From positions 124,001-188,000 of the forward strand of contig BRXU01000065.1 in assembly GCA_030267565.1 (NCBI GenBank): a stretch of 64,000 nucleotides of DNA. Reading direction: 5' to 3'. Each line of letters begins with the position of its first letter. Position 1 is the first letter of the stretch. This stretch comes from Pleodorina starrii. Its lineage: Eukaryota > Chlorophyta > Chlorophyceae > Chlamydomonadales > Volvocaceae. This document shows, piece by piece, positions 51,531-61,232 of this stretch. The notes under the pieces were generated by a model. The model saw only the letters and a list, made by a program, of their open reading frames with translations, was not told the origin of the DNA and did not search any database. The position numbers and the translations under genes were made by a program.

Positions 51531-51731
51531 ATGGGTATTCAAGGCAGCAAAATCGTGTCCGTCGATGACGATACGACTGGATCGCTCAACGAGAGAGAGC
51601 AGGCTCATCCGATCAAGCGCGTCTTGGATCAGGGATCGCGGGAAGTCGTCGGTTGGCTCTACAAGTGGAACACTGGGCATGTCGCCATCATGTGGAAGGG
51701 CGAGAGGTGCGAAAACGTGATCTACGAATGA
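51531..51731 (+). CDS. hypothetical protein (66 aa)
   Basis: MGIQGSKIVSVDDDTTGSLN, then VVGWLYKWNTGHVAIMWKGE; the GGGAG ribosome site fits ATG 51531. A compact beta-rich small protein, divergent from rcgA. Followed by a UUCG-loop terminator at 51788. Family unknown. Confidence 0.55.
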   Translation: MGIQGSKIVSVDDDTTGSLNEREQAHPIKRVLDQGSREVVGWLYKWNTGHVAIMWKGERCENVIYE

Positions 51732-51787
51732 ACACTGTGCAAACTGCACATTGCTCATAGCGCCCTATAGCCCCGGCCCCGTGCATT

Positions 51788-51809
51788 AGGGCGGCCTTCG
51801 GGCCGCCCT
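51788..51809 (+). terminator. UUCG-tetraloop terminator
   Basis: AGGGCGGCC-TTCG-GGCCGCCCT then GCTTATTTG. A 9-bp stem with the very stable cUUCGg loop. Confidence 0.75.
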
Positions 51810-51818
51810 GCTTATTTG

Positions 51819-52028
51819 TCACGCAAGACACCCATCGCGGTCGAGGCCCATCATCAGCTCTGCCCGCCATGCTTCTTGTGAGGCGTCGCTTGGAAAGCCC
51901 ATGCAAGACGCAGCAGCAAATCCCGGCATTGCGGCAAAGGCATTCTGCCGCGGGCGGAAGACAATCCTGCACGCAACACTCCCCCCAGCCAGCACAAGCC
52001 GCACCCTCCGAAGTCGCTTTAATTTCAT
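51819..52028 (-). CDS. possible small exported ORF
   Basis: MKLKRLRRVRLVLAGGSVAC has the look of a basic n-region plus short hydrophobic stretch, and the C-terminus reads SDASQEAWRAELMMGLDRDG. No ribosome site and no family. Listed because it is the only plausible gene in this gap. Confidence 0.25.
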   Translation of the reverse strand: MKLKRLRRVRLVLAGGSVACRIVFRPRQNAFAAMPGFAAASCMGFPSDASQEAWRAELMMGLDRDGCLA

Positions 52029-52101
52029 TGGTCAGCGCCCTACTGATGGCTGCGCAGGAAAAAAGTAGCGTTCAGCAATCCTATAGGGTTGCTGTCAATA
52101 T

Positions 52102-52107
52102 TATAAT
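52102..52107 (+). promoter_or_regulatory. possible -10 element upstream of the VirB operon
   Basis: TATAAT in an AT-rich patch about 60 bp before the first gene of the operon. No good -35 at normal spacing (best TTGCTG at 52089 is too close), so this is weak. Confidence 0.25.
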
Positions 52108-52167
52108 GTCGTAGAACTGGGCTACCCGAGAAGGGTGCCTGGTCCTACCAGTTGGAGGACCACAGGC

Positions 52168-52539
52168 GTGGAAGAAATAGAGTTAGAAAAAGAAACGCCG
52201 AATGTGGTTACAGAACCCAGATTCAGAAAGCTCGTTGCTAGCGGCTATCTCGCTGAGGTCGTTTGCCAAGCGGCGGCCTACCGCAAAGCATCCGTCTGGT
52301 ATGGCGAATGGATCGTTCGCGTCGTTAATTCAGAAGGGACTTTTGAAAAACTCCTCGTCACGACACCACGAAAGGTCGATGATATGGACGAAATTAAAGT
52401 CAGGGTTTTCAGGACAATTAACGGCCTTACTTCCTTCATGCACGAAGCCGGATTCAGGCACGTGGATGTTCCGCTGTTTGATGACGAGCGGACGGTCCAT
52501 TCAACGTCAACAAAACCAGAAGATAAGAAAAAGAGCTAG
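52168..52539 (+). CDS. hypothetical protein at the head of the VirB operon
   Basis: 123 aa from GTG 52168 with GGAGG 10 nt upstream. Soluble, mixed alpha/beta ([40 protein letters not shown]), C-terminus Lys-rich. It overlaps the following virB1. Family not recognised. Confidence 0.55.
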   Translation: MEEIELEKETPNVVTEPRFRKLVASGYLAEVVCQAAAYRKASVWYGEWIVRVVNSEGTFEKLLVTTPRKVDDMDEIKVRVFRTINGLTSFMHEAGFRHVDVPLFDDERTVHSTSTKPEDKKKS

Positions 52540-53248
52540 GTCTTCACTATCCTCCTTTTCTCCGGCAATGGCTGGCTGCCTGATAGGGCTTCTTCCGCTC
52601 AATCCAAGCCACTCCTTTGCAAATGGCATGGTTCTCGTGCCCGGCTCCGATGGAGCCTTTCAATTCAGAGAACAAAGCAACGGCTTCGCTCGCCATTTCG
52701 GATCAGGCGGGCAGCCGATAATTCCAGAGGCTGAACGCCCGGCCTCCCCTTCCCAAGACTCCATGTCGTTTCTTGCAGAACCGGAAAGCGGTTTTGTCGC
52801 GCCGCGTGCAGTTTCCGGAAGCGAAGAAATCCTCACCGCAATTGATCAAACCGCAATGCGCTACGGCGGTCACGTCGCCCTGCGCAAAGCCGGAATGTCA
52901 GTCATGGAATGGCGGCATTTCTACCGTGCCAATATTGAAATCGAGAGTGCTTACAACCCTCGGGCGCGGAGCCATGTCGGGGCTATCGGCCTCGGCCAGC
53001 TGATGCCAGCCACCGCCGCAACGCTCGGCGTGAACCCCCATGATATGCACCAGAACCTCGATGGTTCTGCACGATACCTGCTCCTTCTTCTCGATCGGTT
53101 CGGATCGAAGGAGCTGGCACTGGCTGGCTATAACGCTGGCCCCGAAGCTGTCGCGCGCCACGGGGGCATTCCGCCCTACCGCGAAACCCAAGGTCACGTC
53201 CGCAAGGTGATGGCCGTCTTTACCCGATTGAACGGAGATACCTTATGA
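52481..53248 (+). CDS. virB1: VirB1-type lytic transglycosylase
   Basis: 255 aa from ATG 52481 (an alternative ATG at 52568 loses the basic n-region). Signal region [20 protein letters not shown]...; SLT catalytic domain with the Glu in [31 protein letters not shown], and [20 protein letters not shown]. Opens the peptidoglycan layer for assembly of the secretion channel. Its stop overlaps the virB2 start. Confidence 0.85.
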   Translation: MTSGRSIQRQQNQKIRKRARSSLSSFSPAMAGCLIGLLPLNPSHSFANGMVLVPGSDGAFQFREQSNGFARHFGSGGQPIIPEAERPASPSQDSMSFLAEPESGFVAPRAVSGSEEILTAIDQTAMRYGGHVALRKAGMSVMEWRHFYRANIEIESAYNPRARSHVGAIGLGQLMPATAATLGVNPHDMHQNLDGSARYLLLLLDRFGSKELALAGYNAGPEAVARHGGIPPYRETQGHVRKVMAVFTRLNGDTL

Positions 53249-53565
53249 CCAAATCACTGCCGGTTTCGGCACTCAACCTGCTGCTCTTTGCCCTGCTGGC
53301 TGTCGGCCTTTTCATGCTGATGACCGAACCTGCCATGGCCCAGGGGCAGATCAACCTCAGCCCGATCACGAGCATTCTGACCGGCATCGCCACCACCCTG
53401 ACCGGGCCGCTTGGCCGGGCCATGGCAACGCTGGCCGTGATCGGCATCGGTGTGGCCTGGCTGATGGGCTACGTCGATTTCCGCACTGTCGTCTATGTCG
53501 TCGCGGGCATCGCCATCGTCGCCGGCGCCAGCGTCATCGTGAACTCGATGTGGGGCGCTCAGTAA
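53245..53565 (+). CDS. virB2: VirB2 pilin subunit
   Basis: 106 aa: long signal peptide ending AMA-QGQ, then two hydrophobic helices ([39 protein letters not shown]) joined by a short basic loop (GYVDFRT). Size and layout match TrbC/VirB2 prepilins. ATGA overlap with virB1. Confidence 0.9.
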   Translation: MTKSLPVSALNLLLFALLAVGLFMLMTEPAMAQGQINLSPITSILTGIATTLTGPLGRAMATLAVIGIGVAWLMGYVDFRTVVYVVAGIAIVAGASVIVNSMWGAQ

Positions 53566-53570
53566 TCGCC

Positions 53571-53849
53571 ATGGTCAAACGGTCCCCCCTGTTCCTCGGC
53601 CTCATTCGCCCGGCCCGCGTCCTGGGTCTTCCGATGTTCTATGCCGTGATCTGGATGGTGGGGTCCGTCATGGCCTTTGTGTGGGTCCAGAGTTTCTGGA
53701 CCCTCATATTCACGGCCCTGTCCTATCCGGCCTTCTGGATCGCCGCCGAATGGGACCCGCATTTCTTCGATGTGGTCACGGTCGTGAGCAAGAAAACCCG
53801 CCGAACCAAAAACCGCGACCAATGGGGTGCTGACAGCTATGAACCGTAA
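53571..53849 (+). CDS. virB3: VirB3 inner-membrane protein
   Basis: 92 aa from ATG 53571: MVKRSPLFLGLIRPARVLGL, then two membrane helices and the conserved YPAFWIAAEWDPHFFDVVTV. The end overlaps the start of virB4. Confidence 0.9.
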   Translation: MVKRSPLFLGLIRPARVLGLPMFYAVIWMVGSVMAFVWVQSFWTLIFTALSYPAFWIAAEWDPHFFDVVTVVSKKTRRTKNRDQWGADSYEP

Positions 53850-56217
53850 TCTTCGGATCGGGCCTGCCGCCCTCGATGCCCTGCCCGCATGGGCCAGCCG
53901 GGAACAATCGGTGGCTTCGATGCTGCCCTACGTCTCGCTGATCGACGACCTGACCATCCGCACCAGGGGCAATGAGCTGTTCCAGTGTATCCGCGTCTCC
54001 GGGCTGAACAGCCTGACGGTGGCTGACGAAAAGCTGGACCGGATGAAGGACATCTTCGCCAGCATCATCGCCCAGACCGGCGACAAGTTTGCCTATACCG
54101 TCCACAAGGTATCGCGCCGCATCGACACGACCCTTCCGCCCGTCGCGGGCGACGGGCTTGCGTCCCAGATCGACCGGCGTTGGCAGGCCCATATGAGCCG
54201 CGCCAACCTGCGCGAACACACCATCACCATCACCGTCATCAAGCGTCCTGACGTGCTGTCGAAGATCCCGTTCACGCAGCGACAGTCTCAGGAAGCTCTG
54301 GCCCAGCAGATCGACGGCCGCGTGGCCCAGCTGCAAGAGGTCGTGGAATTTCTCTGCTCGGCTTTGTCAGGCATGAACCCGCAAGTGCTGACCGCATCCA
54401 GCGGTCAACTGCTCGGCTTTCTGGAAAGCATCAATACCGGGATCGAGGTTCCGACCTTCCACACATTGCTGGACCGGACCATTGCGGAAACCGTCAGCAA
54501 CACGCGCGTCACCTTCAAGGGCGACAAGATATACCTGACCGGGGGCAGCCTGCCGGATCGGGTGGGCATGATCTACTCGATCAAGGAGTTTCCGCGCGAG
54601 TCCTTCGTGACCATGTTCGATGAACTGGACCTGCCCGTCGATATGGTGGTGTCGAACTACTACGTTCCGGTCAACAGCGGCATCATGGAAGAGCGGATCG
54701 CGCGGGAACTGCGCCGCCGCGCCGCGATCAACGACAAGGCCGCCAACCTGATCGAGGCCGTGCAACAGGCGCAAAACCGTCTGGCATCCGGTGAGATTTC
54801 CTTCGGACAGCATCAGATGGCGGTCGCCGTCTATGCCGACACTGAGGAGGAGCTGGCAAAAGTCAGCTCGATGATCCGCAACATCGCCGTAGGCGCGGGC
54901 GTCAAGATGGTCGCGCAGGGCTATACGTCCCGCACCGTCTATTTCGGCCAGCATCCCTGCAACCGTGCCTTCCGCATCCGCGAAGGTGTGATCACCAATG
55001 AGCAGTTTGCCGACTTCGCGGCGCTGCATCGCGCGGCAATGGGCAAGAGCGGTGAGAATGTCCCTTGGGGCACGCCGATCACGTGGTTTCCGACGATTTC
55101 ACGCAGCGCCTACCGCTTCAATTTCCATGAGGAAGGCGATCCGAAAAAGGAACCGAGCAACGGTCACACGCTGGTTCTTGGCCGCATGGGGTCGGGCAAA
55201 TCCGTGCAGGCGGCATTCCTGGCCGCACAAGCCCAACGTGTCGGTGCGCGGGTCTTTGTCTTCGACTATCGCCGGGGCATGGAAATGGCCGTGCGCGCCT
55301 TGGGCGGCCGGTATTCCGAACTGAAGGCTGGCGAACGCACGGGCCTCAATCCTCTCTGGATCGAAACGGACACGTCCGGACAGGAATGGCTGAGCGACTG
55401 GCTCATTCACCTGATGGAAACCGGCCATAGCCAGCTCCAGCCGGAACAGTCCCGCGCGGTGCGCGATGCCGTGCGCCAGAACGCCGAGGCGCGAAACCCC
55501 AACCTGCGGACCTGGACGCAGTTTGCGCAGCTGGTCGGGGCCACCCATGACGGGGGCGCGCTGGCGGATCGACTGAACGAGTGGACCGAGGGAAACCGCT
55601 TCGGCTGGATCTTCGGGCGTGAGGTCGAGGACACCTTCTCGCTGGACGGCCAGTTTGTCGGCTTCGACCTGACCGACATTCTGGACAGCGAAAATCAAAA
55701 GGCCCGCATGGCGGTCCTGTCCTACATCTTCCGGCGCATCGAACGGCAGATCGAGGACAAGCGCCCCACGATCATCATCATTGATGAAGCGTGGAAGGCG
55801 CTGGACAACAGCTACTTTGCGGGCCGGATCGAAAACTGGCTGGTCACGGCGCGCAAGCAGAACACGGTCGTCGTGATGATGACGCAGTTTGCGCATCAGC
55901 TCCAAGCCTCCGCGCATGGCCGGACCCTGATGCAGGCGCTGCCCACGAAGATGCTGCTGCCGAACAAGGACGCCAGTGCCGAGGACTATACCGGGCTGCC
56001 GCTGAACCAGAAAGAGCTGGAAATCCTCATGGGCGTGAATCCCGGTTCGCGGATCGCCCTGCTGCGGTCGGATGACGGCTCGCATGTCATCGACACCGAT
56101 CTTTCGGCCCTTGGCCCGCTCCTGACCATCCTCGGCGGCATGAAAGCCGGTGAGGCGCTGGTCGGCGCGGACTACCGGACCCGTCCTGATTTTTGGAAAG
56201 GATTTGAGAATGCGTAA
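53839..56217 (+). CDS. virB4: VirB4 secretion ATPase
   Basis: 792 aa from ATG 53839, inside the virB3 3' end. CagE/VirB4 N-terminal domain and a C-terminal RecA-like ATPase: Walker A GRMGSGKS at about 448-455, Walker B TIIIIDEAWKAL near 643-654, and the arginine/sensor region AHQLQASAHGRTLMQALPTK. Energises pilus and channel assembly at the inner membrane. Intact. Confidence 0.95.
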   Translation: MNRNLRIGPAALDALPAWASREQSVASMLPYVSLIDDLTIRTRGNELFQCIRVSGLNSLTVADEKLDRMKDIFASIIAQTGDKFAYTVHKVSRRIDTTLPPVAGDGLASQIDRRWQAHMSRANLREHTITITVIKRPDVLSKIPFTQRQSQEALAQQIDGRVAQLQEVVEFLCSALSGMNPQVLTASSGQLLGFLESINTGIEVPTFHTLLDRTIAETVSNTRVTFKGDKIYLTGGSLPDRVGMIYSIKEFPRESFVTMFDELDLPVDMVVSNYYVPVNSGIMEERIARELRRRAAINDKAANLIEAVQQAQNRLASGEISFGQHQMAVAVYADTEEELAKVSSMIRNIAVGAGVKMVAQGYTSRTVYFGQHPCNRAFRIREGVITNEQFADFAALHRAAMGKSGENVPWGTPITWFPTISRSAYRFNFHEEGDPKKEPSNGHTLVLGRMGSGKSVQAAFLAAQAQRVGARVFVFDYRRGMEMAVRALGGRYSELKAGERTGLNPLWIETDTSGQEWLSDWLIHLMETGHSQLQPEQSRAVRDAVRQNAEARNPNLRTWTQFAQLVGATHDGGALADRLNEWTEGNRFGWIFGREVEDTFSLDGQFVGFDLTDILDSENQKARMAVLSYIFRRIERQIEDKRPTIIIIDEAWKALDNSYFAGRIENWLVTARKQNTVVVMMTQFAHQLQASAHGRTLMQALPTKMLLPNKDASAEDYTGLPLNQKELEILMGVNPGSRIALLRSDDGSHVIDTDLSALGPLLTILGGMKAGEALVGADYRTRPDFWKGFENA

Positions 56218-56434
56218 GCATGCCCTTTGCGCCGTTTTGGCGTCCTTGGCCCTGTCTGCCTGCGCTGGCACCCAATCAAAGCCGGTCAGCAGCAAGTGCT
56301 TCAATGCGCGGGGCGACCTGACCTGCGATCTTCGACCCTTGGAAGAACTGTGGGGCGAGGCGCGACAGGACGCCGTGCGCCAGGTGGGCGTGTATGAGGG
56401 CGCGGTCGAGGATGGTCCCTATGCGCAACGGTGA
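56210..56434 (+). CDS. VirB7-like lipoprotein
   Basis: 74 aa; lipoprotein signal MRKHALCAVLASLALSAC with lipobox LSAC (mature Cys18), followed by a short polar protein. In the position and with the size expected of a VirB7-type outer-membrane core lipoprotein. Start overlaps the virB4 stop. Assignment by position and lipobox rather than sequence. Confidence 0.65.
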   Translation: MRKHALCAVLASLALSACAGTQSKPVSSKCFNARGDLTCDLRPLEELWGEARQDAVRQVGVYEGAVEDGPYAQR

Positions 56435-57623
56435 TCCTGGCTCCATGCCCGCAAAAGGCCCGCGCGAGACGTCAAGGATCGAGCAAGGGACTGCGGGCAG
56501 CTTGGCGGTGGCTCTAGCAGCCCCTGTTCTTGCCCTGATGCTGTCCAGCACGGCGATGGCGCAGGGTGTGCCGGTTGTCGATCCGGCCAAGAATGCCCGC
56601 GAGGCGGAAATCACCCTGCGGCTTGAAGCGGACCTCGTTCGGCAACGGCAGAAGGCCGAGGAAGGCCGTAAGCGTGTCGAAGCCGAACGGGAGCAGGTCG
56701 AGGCGCTGGAGGCCGTCACCCAAGGAATGACCCTGCCCGATAATGGGGCCGGGGCTGAGGAAACGGTTCGGGGCCTTGAGGAAGGCTTTGCGCCCTCTGC
56801 GGAAGTCTATGCCACCGACAACAGCGCCGCTGCGGACCGGCTGTTCAGCGGCGAGCGTGAGAACATCGAACAGATCATCATCCGGGCGGCGCAGGACACG
56901 CACCACATGCAGCGTGCCGGGTTGTCGCTGATCCAGTGGCGGTGCTGGTTGCAGGCTCTTATCTGGCAGGAAAGCCGGTTCAACCCTCATGCTCAATCGC
57001 CTGCGGGGGCTTATGGCCTCACTCAGATCATGTGGGAAACTGCTGGCGATTTGGGGATTCAATCAACCTACAAGTCAGACGCCTACGTGCAGGCCGAGGG
57101 CGGCGCGCGCTATTTGGCACAGCGGCTGAACGAGTTTGACGGCGACATGACCCTGGCACTCGCCGCCTATAATGCCGGGGCGGGTAATGTTCGCAGATAT
57201 GGCGGCGTGCCGCCTTTTACGGAAACCCAGAACTACGTCCAGATCATCCCGACCAAATATCGGGAATACATGGCGGCGCTTGGCGCGGCCGACCAGATCG
57301 GCAGCATCGAGGCCAGCTACATGGCGAATGCCGACCGGGCGATGATCGGCGGGGCCACGGCGGAATATGCTGATGAAGCCGGGCAGGACATGGGGTTGGC
57401 GATGGCCCGTCTTGAAGAAGCCATGTCCCGTCTTGGGGATACCACCAATGCAGCAGAGGCGATGGCTCTGAACAGCTATGTGCGCGCCGAATTTGTGCGC
57501 CTTCTGGTCATCAGGACGCGCCTCGTCGCCACACGCTCCAAGCCGATGACGGCAGAGCAGATCGCGGCTGCCTCTGCCTTTGCGCAGGAACGCGCATTCT
57601 TGAATTTTGAAGGGGGATTGTAA
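56421..57623 (+). CDS. second lytic transglycosylase of the operon, with coiled coil
   Basis: 400 aa from ATG 56421 (GAGG upstream), overlapping the lipoprotein gene. Signal peptide ending AMAQ, a mature start QGVPVVDPAKN that echoes VirB5, a charged coiled coil (about 65-110, LEADLVRQRQKAEEGRKRVE), then an SLT domain with the catalytic Glu in ALIWQESRFNPHAQSPAGAY and the GLTQIMWETAG / AAYNAGAGNVRRYGGVPPF motifs, and a C-terminal helical part. Together with virB1 this operon encodes two muramidases. Confidence 0.85.
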   Translation: MRNGDPGSMPAKGPRETSRIEQGTAGSLAVALAAPVLALMLSSTAMAQGVPVVDPAKNAREAEITLRLEADLVRQRQKAEEGRKRVEAEREQVEALEAVTQGMTLPDNGAGAEETVRGLEEGFAPSAEVYATDNSAAADRLFSGERENIEQIIIRAAQDTHHMQRAGLSLIQWRCWLQALIWQESRFNPHAQSPAGAYGLTQIMWETAGDLGIQSTYKSDAYVQAEGGARYLAQRLNEFDGDMTLALAAYNAGAGNVRRYGGVPPFTETQNYVQIIPTKYREYMAALGAADQIGSIEASYMANADRAMIGGATAEYADEAGQDMGLAMARLEEAMSRLGDTTNAAEAMALNSYVRAEFVRLLVIRTRLVATRSKPMTAEQIAAASAFAQERAFLNFEGGL

Positions 57624-57624
57624 G

Positions 57625-58413
57625 ATGCGGATTGCATTCAAGGGATTGATCGTCGGCGCGGGTCTGTGCCTGTCTGTGGCACTACCCGCGCCGGTCACGG
57701 CGCAGGGTGTGCCGACCGTCGATACCCAGTCCATCGCGCAGCAGATCACGCAGATCAGGCGGATGCTGGAAGATTACGGCATCCAGACCGACATGCTGGA
57801 CCAGCTTGTCGAGCAACTGGCCGAACTGCAATCGCAGACGAACGAGCTGCAACAGATCTATGCCGTCCTGACCGGCAATGCCGACATTCAGGGCCTTCTC
57901 ATGGGGGGCGGGCTGGATACGGTTCTCGCTCCGAAAATGACCAGCATCCTGCAAGCCGCCAATGCGGCATCGTCCGGCGACTGGTCGGGCCTGTCCTCGG
58001 ATTACCGTGAGCAGATACAGGCGGCCGCGCAGACGACGATGATCGGGGCGGGCCTCGATCCGGCACGGGTCGAGGCCATGGGCCGGGATGGCAGCGTGGC
58101 GGAAAAACGCGCGGCCAACCAAGCCACGACCGGCGCGATGGTGGCGGCCTCGGCCGATACCGCGCAGCGGGAAAGTGCGGTCAGCCTCCAGCGCCTTGAC
58201 CGCCTGGTGGGGGAAATCCCGCAACAGACCGGCATCAAGGAAGCCATCGACCTGAACACCCGGATGATGGGCGAGGCTGTCAGCGAGCTGATCAAGAACA
58301 ACCAGCTTCTCGCCCTCCAGAGCTACGGGATGGGCATGTCGGACGTGTCGCAGGCCAGTGCCTGGGCGCAGGAACAGCAGATGCTTGATTTTACCATGCC
58401 GGATTTGGAGTGA
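57625..58413 (+). CDS. virB5: VirB5-like minor pilin
   Basis: 262 aa from ATG 57625. Signal peptide (VGAGLCLSVALPAPVTA-QG), then long amphipathic helices (IAQQITQIRRMLEDYGIQTD, LVEQLAELQSQTNELQQIYA) typical of TrbJ/VirB5. It ends QQMLDFTMPDLE, a motif repeated in the protein at 62236. VirB5 sits at the pilus tip. Confidence 0.85.
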   Translation: MRIAFKGLIVGAGLCLSVALPAPVTAQGVPTVDTQSIAQQITQIRRMLEDYGIQTDMLDQLVEQLAELQSQTNELQQIYAVLTGNADIQGLLMGGGLDTVLAPKMTSILQAANAASSGDWSGLSSDYREQIQAAAQTTMIGAGLDPARVEAMGRDGSVAEKRAANQATTGAMVAASADTAQRESAVSLQRLDRLVGEIPQQTGIKEAIDLNTRMMGEAVSELIKNNQLLALQSYGMGMSDVSQASAWAQEQQMLDFTMPDLE

Positions 58414-58421
58414 GGCCACCG

Positions 58422-59120
58422 ATGTTCAATCGCAAAAATAATAAGGCGCAAGCCGCGGTCGTCGCCTCCCGGAGTGTTAGTGAGACAGAGGAAGAATTGA
58501 TCTACGGCGAGCGCCGGCGCGGTGCCTTTTGGCAGAAGTTTGGGGTGGCGGGTTGGGGCTTCGGTGCCATCGGCTGCATCATGGCGGCGGTGATCGCGGC
58601 CAGCCATGAGACGCCTGCCCCGGTCCTGGTGCCGTTCGATCCGTCCAGCGGCATGGCGCTGCCGATGGTGAACCTGCAAACGATCTCCGTCAGCAACCGC
58701 GATGCTGTCGTGCAGTCGCTGGTCCACGCCTATGTGCGCGACCGGGAAACCTACAGCATGCTTGACAATGACCTTCGGGTCCGCTCGGTGCTGGCGCGGT
58801 CGTCGGGGGCGGCGCTGCAATCCATGCGCAGCCTCTGGTCGTCGGAAAACCCGGACTATCCGCAAAGCAAATACGGCGCGAATGCACGCATGGATGTGGA
58901 AATTCTCTCGGTCACGCAGATCACCAATGATCGTGCCCAGGTCCGGTTGCGCAAGCGGCTGCAGGACAGTGACGGGGAAACTCGGGGTCTGTTCACGGCC
59001 ACACTGGCCTTTCGCTACGACACCACTGAGGCCCGTTCGCTTGAGGATGTCTGGATCAACCCGTTCGGCTTCTCGGTCTACGAATACGCAATCACCTCTG
59101 ACAGATCGGAGATCCAATGA
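58422..59120 (+). CDS. virB8: VirB8 inner-membrane scaffold
   Basis: 232 aa from ATG 58422 (GTGAGG upstream). Cytoplasmic N-tail, a single membrane helix (VAGWGFGAIGCIMAAVIAAS), then the NTF2-like periplasmic domain (ARMDVEILSVTQITNDRAQV, FGFSVYEYAITSDRSE). Its stop overlaps the start of virB9. Confidence 0.92.
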   Translation: MFNRKNNKAQAAVVASRSVSETEEELIYGERRRGAFWQKFGVAGWGFGAIGCIMAAVIAASHETPAPVLVPFDPSSGMALPMVNLQTISVSNRDAVVQSLVHAYVRDRETYSMLDNDLRVRSVLARSSGAALQSMRSLWSSENPDYPQSKYGANARMDVEILSVTQITNDRAQVRLRKRLQDSDGETRGLFTATLAFRYDTTEARSLEDVWINPFGFSVYEYAITSDRSEIQ

Positions 59121-59830
59121 TGCGCGGCACTTGTCTTGCCATTGCCCTGTGCGCGGCCAGCATGGGGGCGTCGAGCGCCTTGGCCGAAGTGACCCCTCGG
59201 GCGGGCAATCTTGATGCCCGTGTCCGCTATGCCCAATGGGTCGATGGACAGGTCTACCGCGTCCAGACGCAGGTAGGCCGGGTTACGTCCGTGGAGTTCG
59301 GCCCGGATGAAGAAATTACCTCCGTGGTCGCGGGCGATACCGTCAGCTTCAATTTCGATGCGGTGCCGGGTGGCAGCGCCTTCGTGATGAAGCCCACAAC
59401 CAGCGGCGCCGCCACCAACATCAACGTCTATACCAACAAGCGGCAGTATTACTTCGAGGTTTCGGAAACTACCTCGGCGCAGTTCTCCGTGGTGCGCTTC
59501 ACCTACCCGCGCGGCTCGGGCAGCGCCACGCCCGCCAACCGCCAAGTCGCCCGTGGTCCGCTGAATTACGACTACGGCGGCAGCATCGTGAACGGCACCA
59601 CCCCCACGCAAGTCTGGGATGACGGGGCCTTTACCTATTTCAAATTCCGCCGCAACGGCGAATTGCCTGCGATCTTCAAGGTCACGGCGGGGCAGGAAAT
59701 CACGGTCAATTCCCAGACCATGCCCGATGGCGTGGTGCGCGTGACCGGCACCAGCCCATTCTGGATGCTGCGCTTGGGGACCGTTGAATCAACGGTGGGG
59801 ATGATGAAAGCGGTGAGGTTGGTGCAATGA
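59117..59830 (+). CDS. virB9: VirB9 outer-membrane-complex protein
   Basis: 237 aa; signal peptide (LAIALCAASMGASSALA), N-terminal VirB9 domain (DARVRYAQWVDGQVYRVQTQ, GRVTSVEFGPDEEI) and C-terminal CTD (TQVWDDGAFTYFKFRRNGEL, VNSQTMPDGVVRVTGTSPFW) that contacts VirB7/VirB10. Confidence 0.93.
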   Translation: MMRGTCLAIALCAASMGASSALAEVTPRAGNLDARVRYAQWVDGQVYRVQTQVGRVTSVEFGPDEEITSVVAGDTVSFNFDAVPGGSAFVMKPTTSGAATNINVYTNKRQYYFEVSETTSAQFSVVRFTYPRGSGSATPANRQVARGPLNYDYGGSIVNGTTPTQVWDDGAFTYFKFRRNGELPAIFKVTAGQEITVNSQTMPDGVVRVTGTSPFWMLRLGTVESTVGMMKAVRLVQ

Positions 59831-61230
59831 GCGAACAAGAAACGGCAGACCTGCGCGAACGGCTGGCGGCGCTGGAGAAATCCAATCCTCGTAATCAACC
59901 CAAGGCCCGGCCTGCGGCAAAGGCTGCCAAGATGGCCGGGCTTCTGTGCGGCGGTGTGGCTATCGCCGGACTGGTCTATGTCTATTCGCTCCCTGACGGC
60001 GCAGCGGATATGACCGTCCGTGAAGCCCAGGAGTTCCAGAACGAGGGCAGCGGCTTTGGCGATCTGCAAAATCCCCCGTCCGCCGTACCGGCAGCGGTCG
60101 AGGTCGCTGAACCGGAACCGGCCCCTGTCCCTGTGACTAGCAACGACAATTCCGAAGTGGTCGAGCTGATCCGGGGCTTGCAGGACCAGATCGACCGGCT
60201 GTCCGAGGCCCCGGCCGAGGATGCCGATGGTGAACCTGTCGTGGACACGCAAGCTCTCGACCAAATGCGCGGCGAGCTGGACCAGCTGCGCAACGAGGCA
60301 CAATCGCGCGAGCAGGAACTGAACGAACAACTCAGCAGCCGTAACCTCGAAATTGCCGAGTTGAAGAACGATCTGGACATGCTGCGGCTGCAAAACGGTC
60401 AGAGCGTGATGCCGGGTGGCGATGACGATCTGCTCACGCAGCGCCGTCAGGCCGCCGACGAGGCGGCCCAATTGGAAGAGGCCCGGTTGCAGTCCTCTAT
60501 GGTCGCACTCGGCGGCGGCGGTGCAGCCGGTGCCGTCGCCGATGCGGCGGGTCTGGGAGACGGGGCGGCTGCGCAGCAGGCGGCGCGTCTCAGCGATGAT
60601 GCCCAATTCGTGCGCGATGCCGGGCGTCCGGTGCAGGTCCAGCGCGCAGAGATCATCGTGAACCCGTCCAATACCGTCACTCAGGGCACGATGATCCAGG
60701 CGGTTCTGGAAACAGCCATCGACTCCACGCTTCAAGGTCCGATCCGGGGCCTCGTGACAACCGATGTGGTGGCCTATGATGGATCGCGCATCCTGATCCC
60801 GCGCGGGTCGCGTCTGATCGGCAGCTATTCAGCTGATGTGGAAACCGGCCAGAACCGGCTTCTGGTGGCTTGGGAACGCATCATCATGCCAGATAACCAG
60901 TCGGTGCAGATCAGCTCCTTTGGTGGCGATGCCTTGGGCCGTTCCGGCACCACGGGCAAGGTCAACAACCATTTCTTCCGCAGGCTTGGGGCGGCGGCGC
61001 TGATTTCCACAATCTCGGCCATCCCCTCGGCCTTGCAGGACGACAGCGGCGATGGGGGTGTGACCATTTCCACGGGCGGTTCCACCGATCCGGCAACCGG
61101 TGTGTCGAACGCCGTCAGCGGCGCAACGGAGTCGGCCATCGGCAAGTATGTCTCGATGCCGCCGACCATCACCGTGAACCAAGGCACCAGGATCACCGTC
61201 ATGGTGGACCGCGATCTGGAGATTTTCTGA
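59827..61230 (+). CDS. virB10: VirB10 channel protein
   Basis: 467 aa. Short cytoplasmic part, membrane helix near 38-55 (AGLLCGGVAIAGLVYVYSLP), a long Pro/Glu/coil linker, and the C-terminal beta-barrel domain (TQGTMIQAVLETAIDSTLQG, LIPRGSRLIGSYSADVETGQ, FRRLGAAALISTISAIPSAL, VNQGTRITVMVDRDL). Overlaps virB9 by 4 bp. Confidence 0.95.
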   Translation: MSEQETADLRERLAALEKSNPRNQPKARPAAKAAKMAGLLCGGVAIAGLVYVYSLPDGAADMTVREAQEFQNEGSGFGDLQNPPSAVPAAVEVAEPEPAPVPVTSNDNSEVVELIRGLQDQIDRLSEAPAEDADGEPVVDTQALDQMRGELDQLRNEAQSREQELNEQLSSRNLEIAELKNDLDMLRLQNGQSVMPGGDDDLLTQRRQAADEAAQLEEARLQSSMVALGGGGAAGAVADAAGLGDGAAAQQAARLSDDAQFVRDAGRPVQVQRAEIIVNPSNTVTQGTMIQAVLETAIDSTLQGPIRGLVTTDVVAYDGSRILIPRGSRLIGSYSADVETGQNRLLVAWERIIMPDNQSVQISSFGGDALGRSGTTGKVNNHFFRRLGAAALISTISAIPSALQDDSGDGGVTISTGGSTDPATGVSNAVSGATESAIGKYVSMPPTITVNQGTRITVMVDRDLEIF

Positions 61231-61232
61231 TC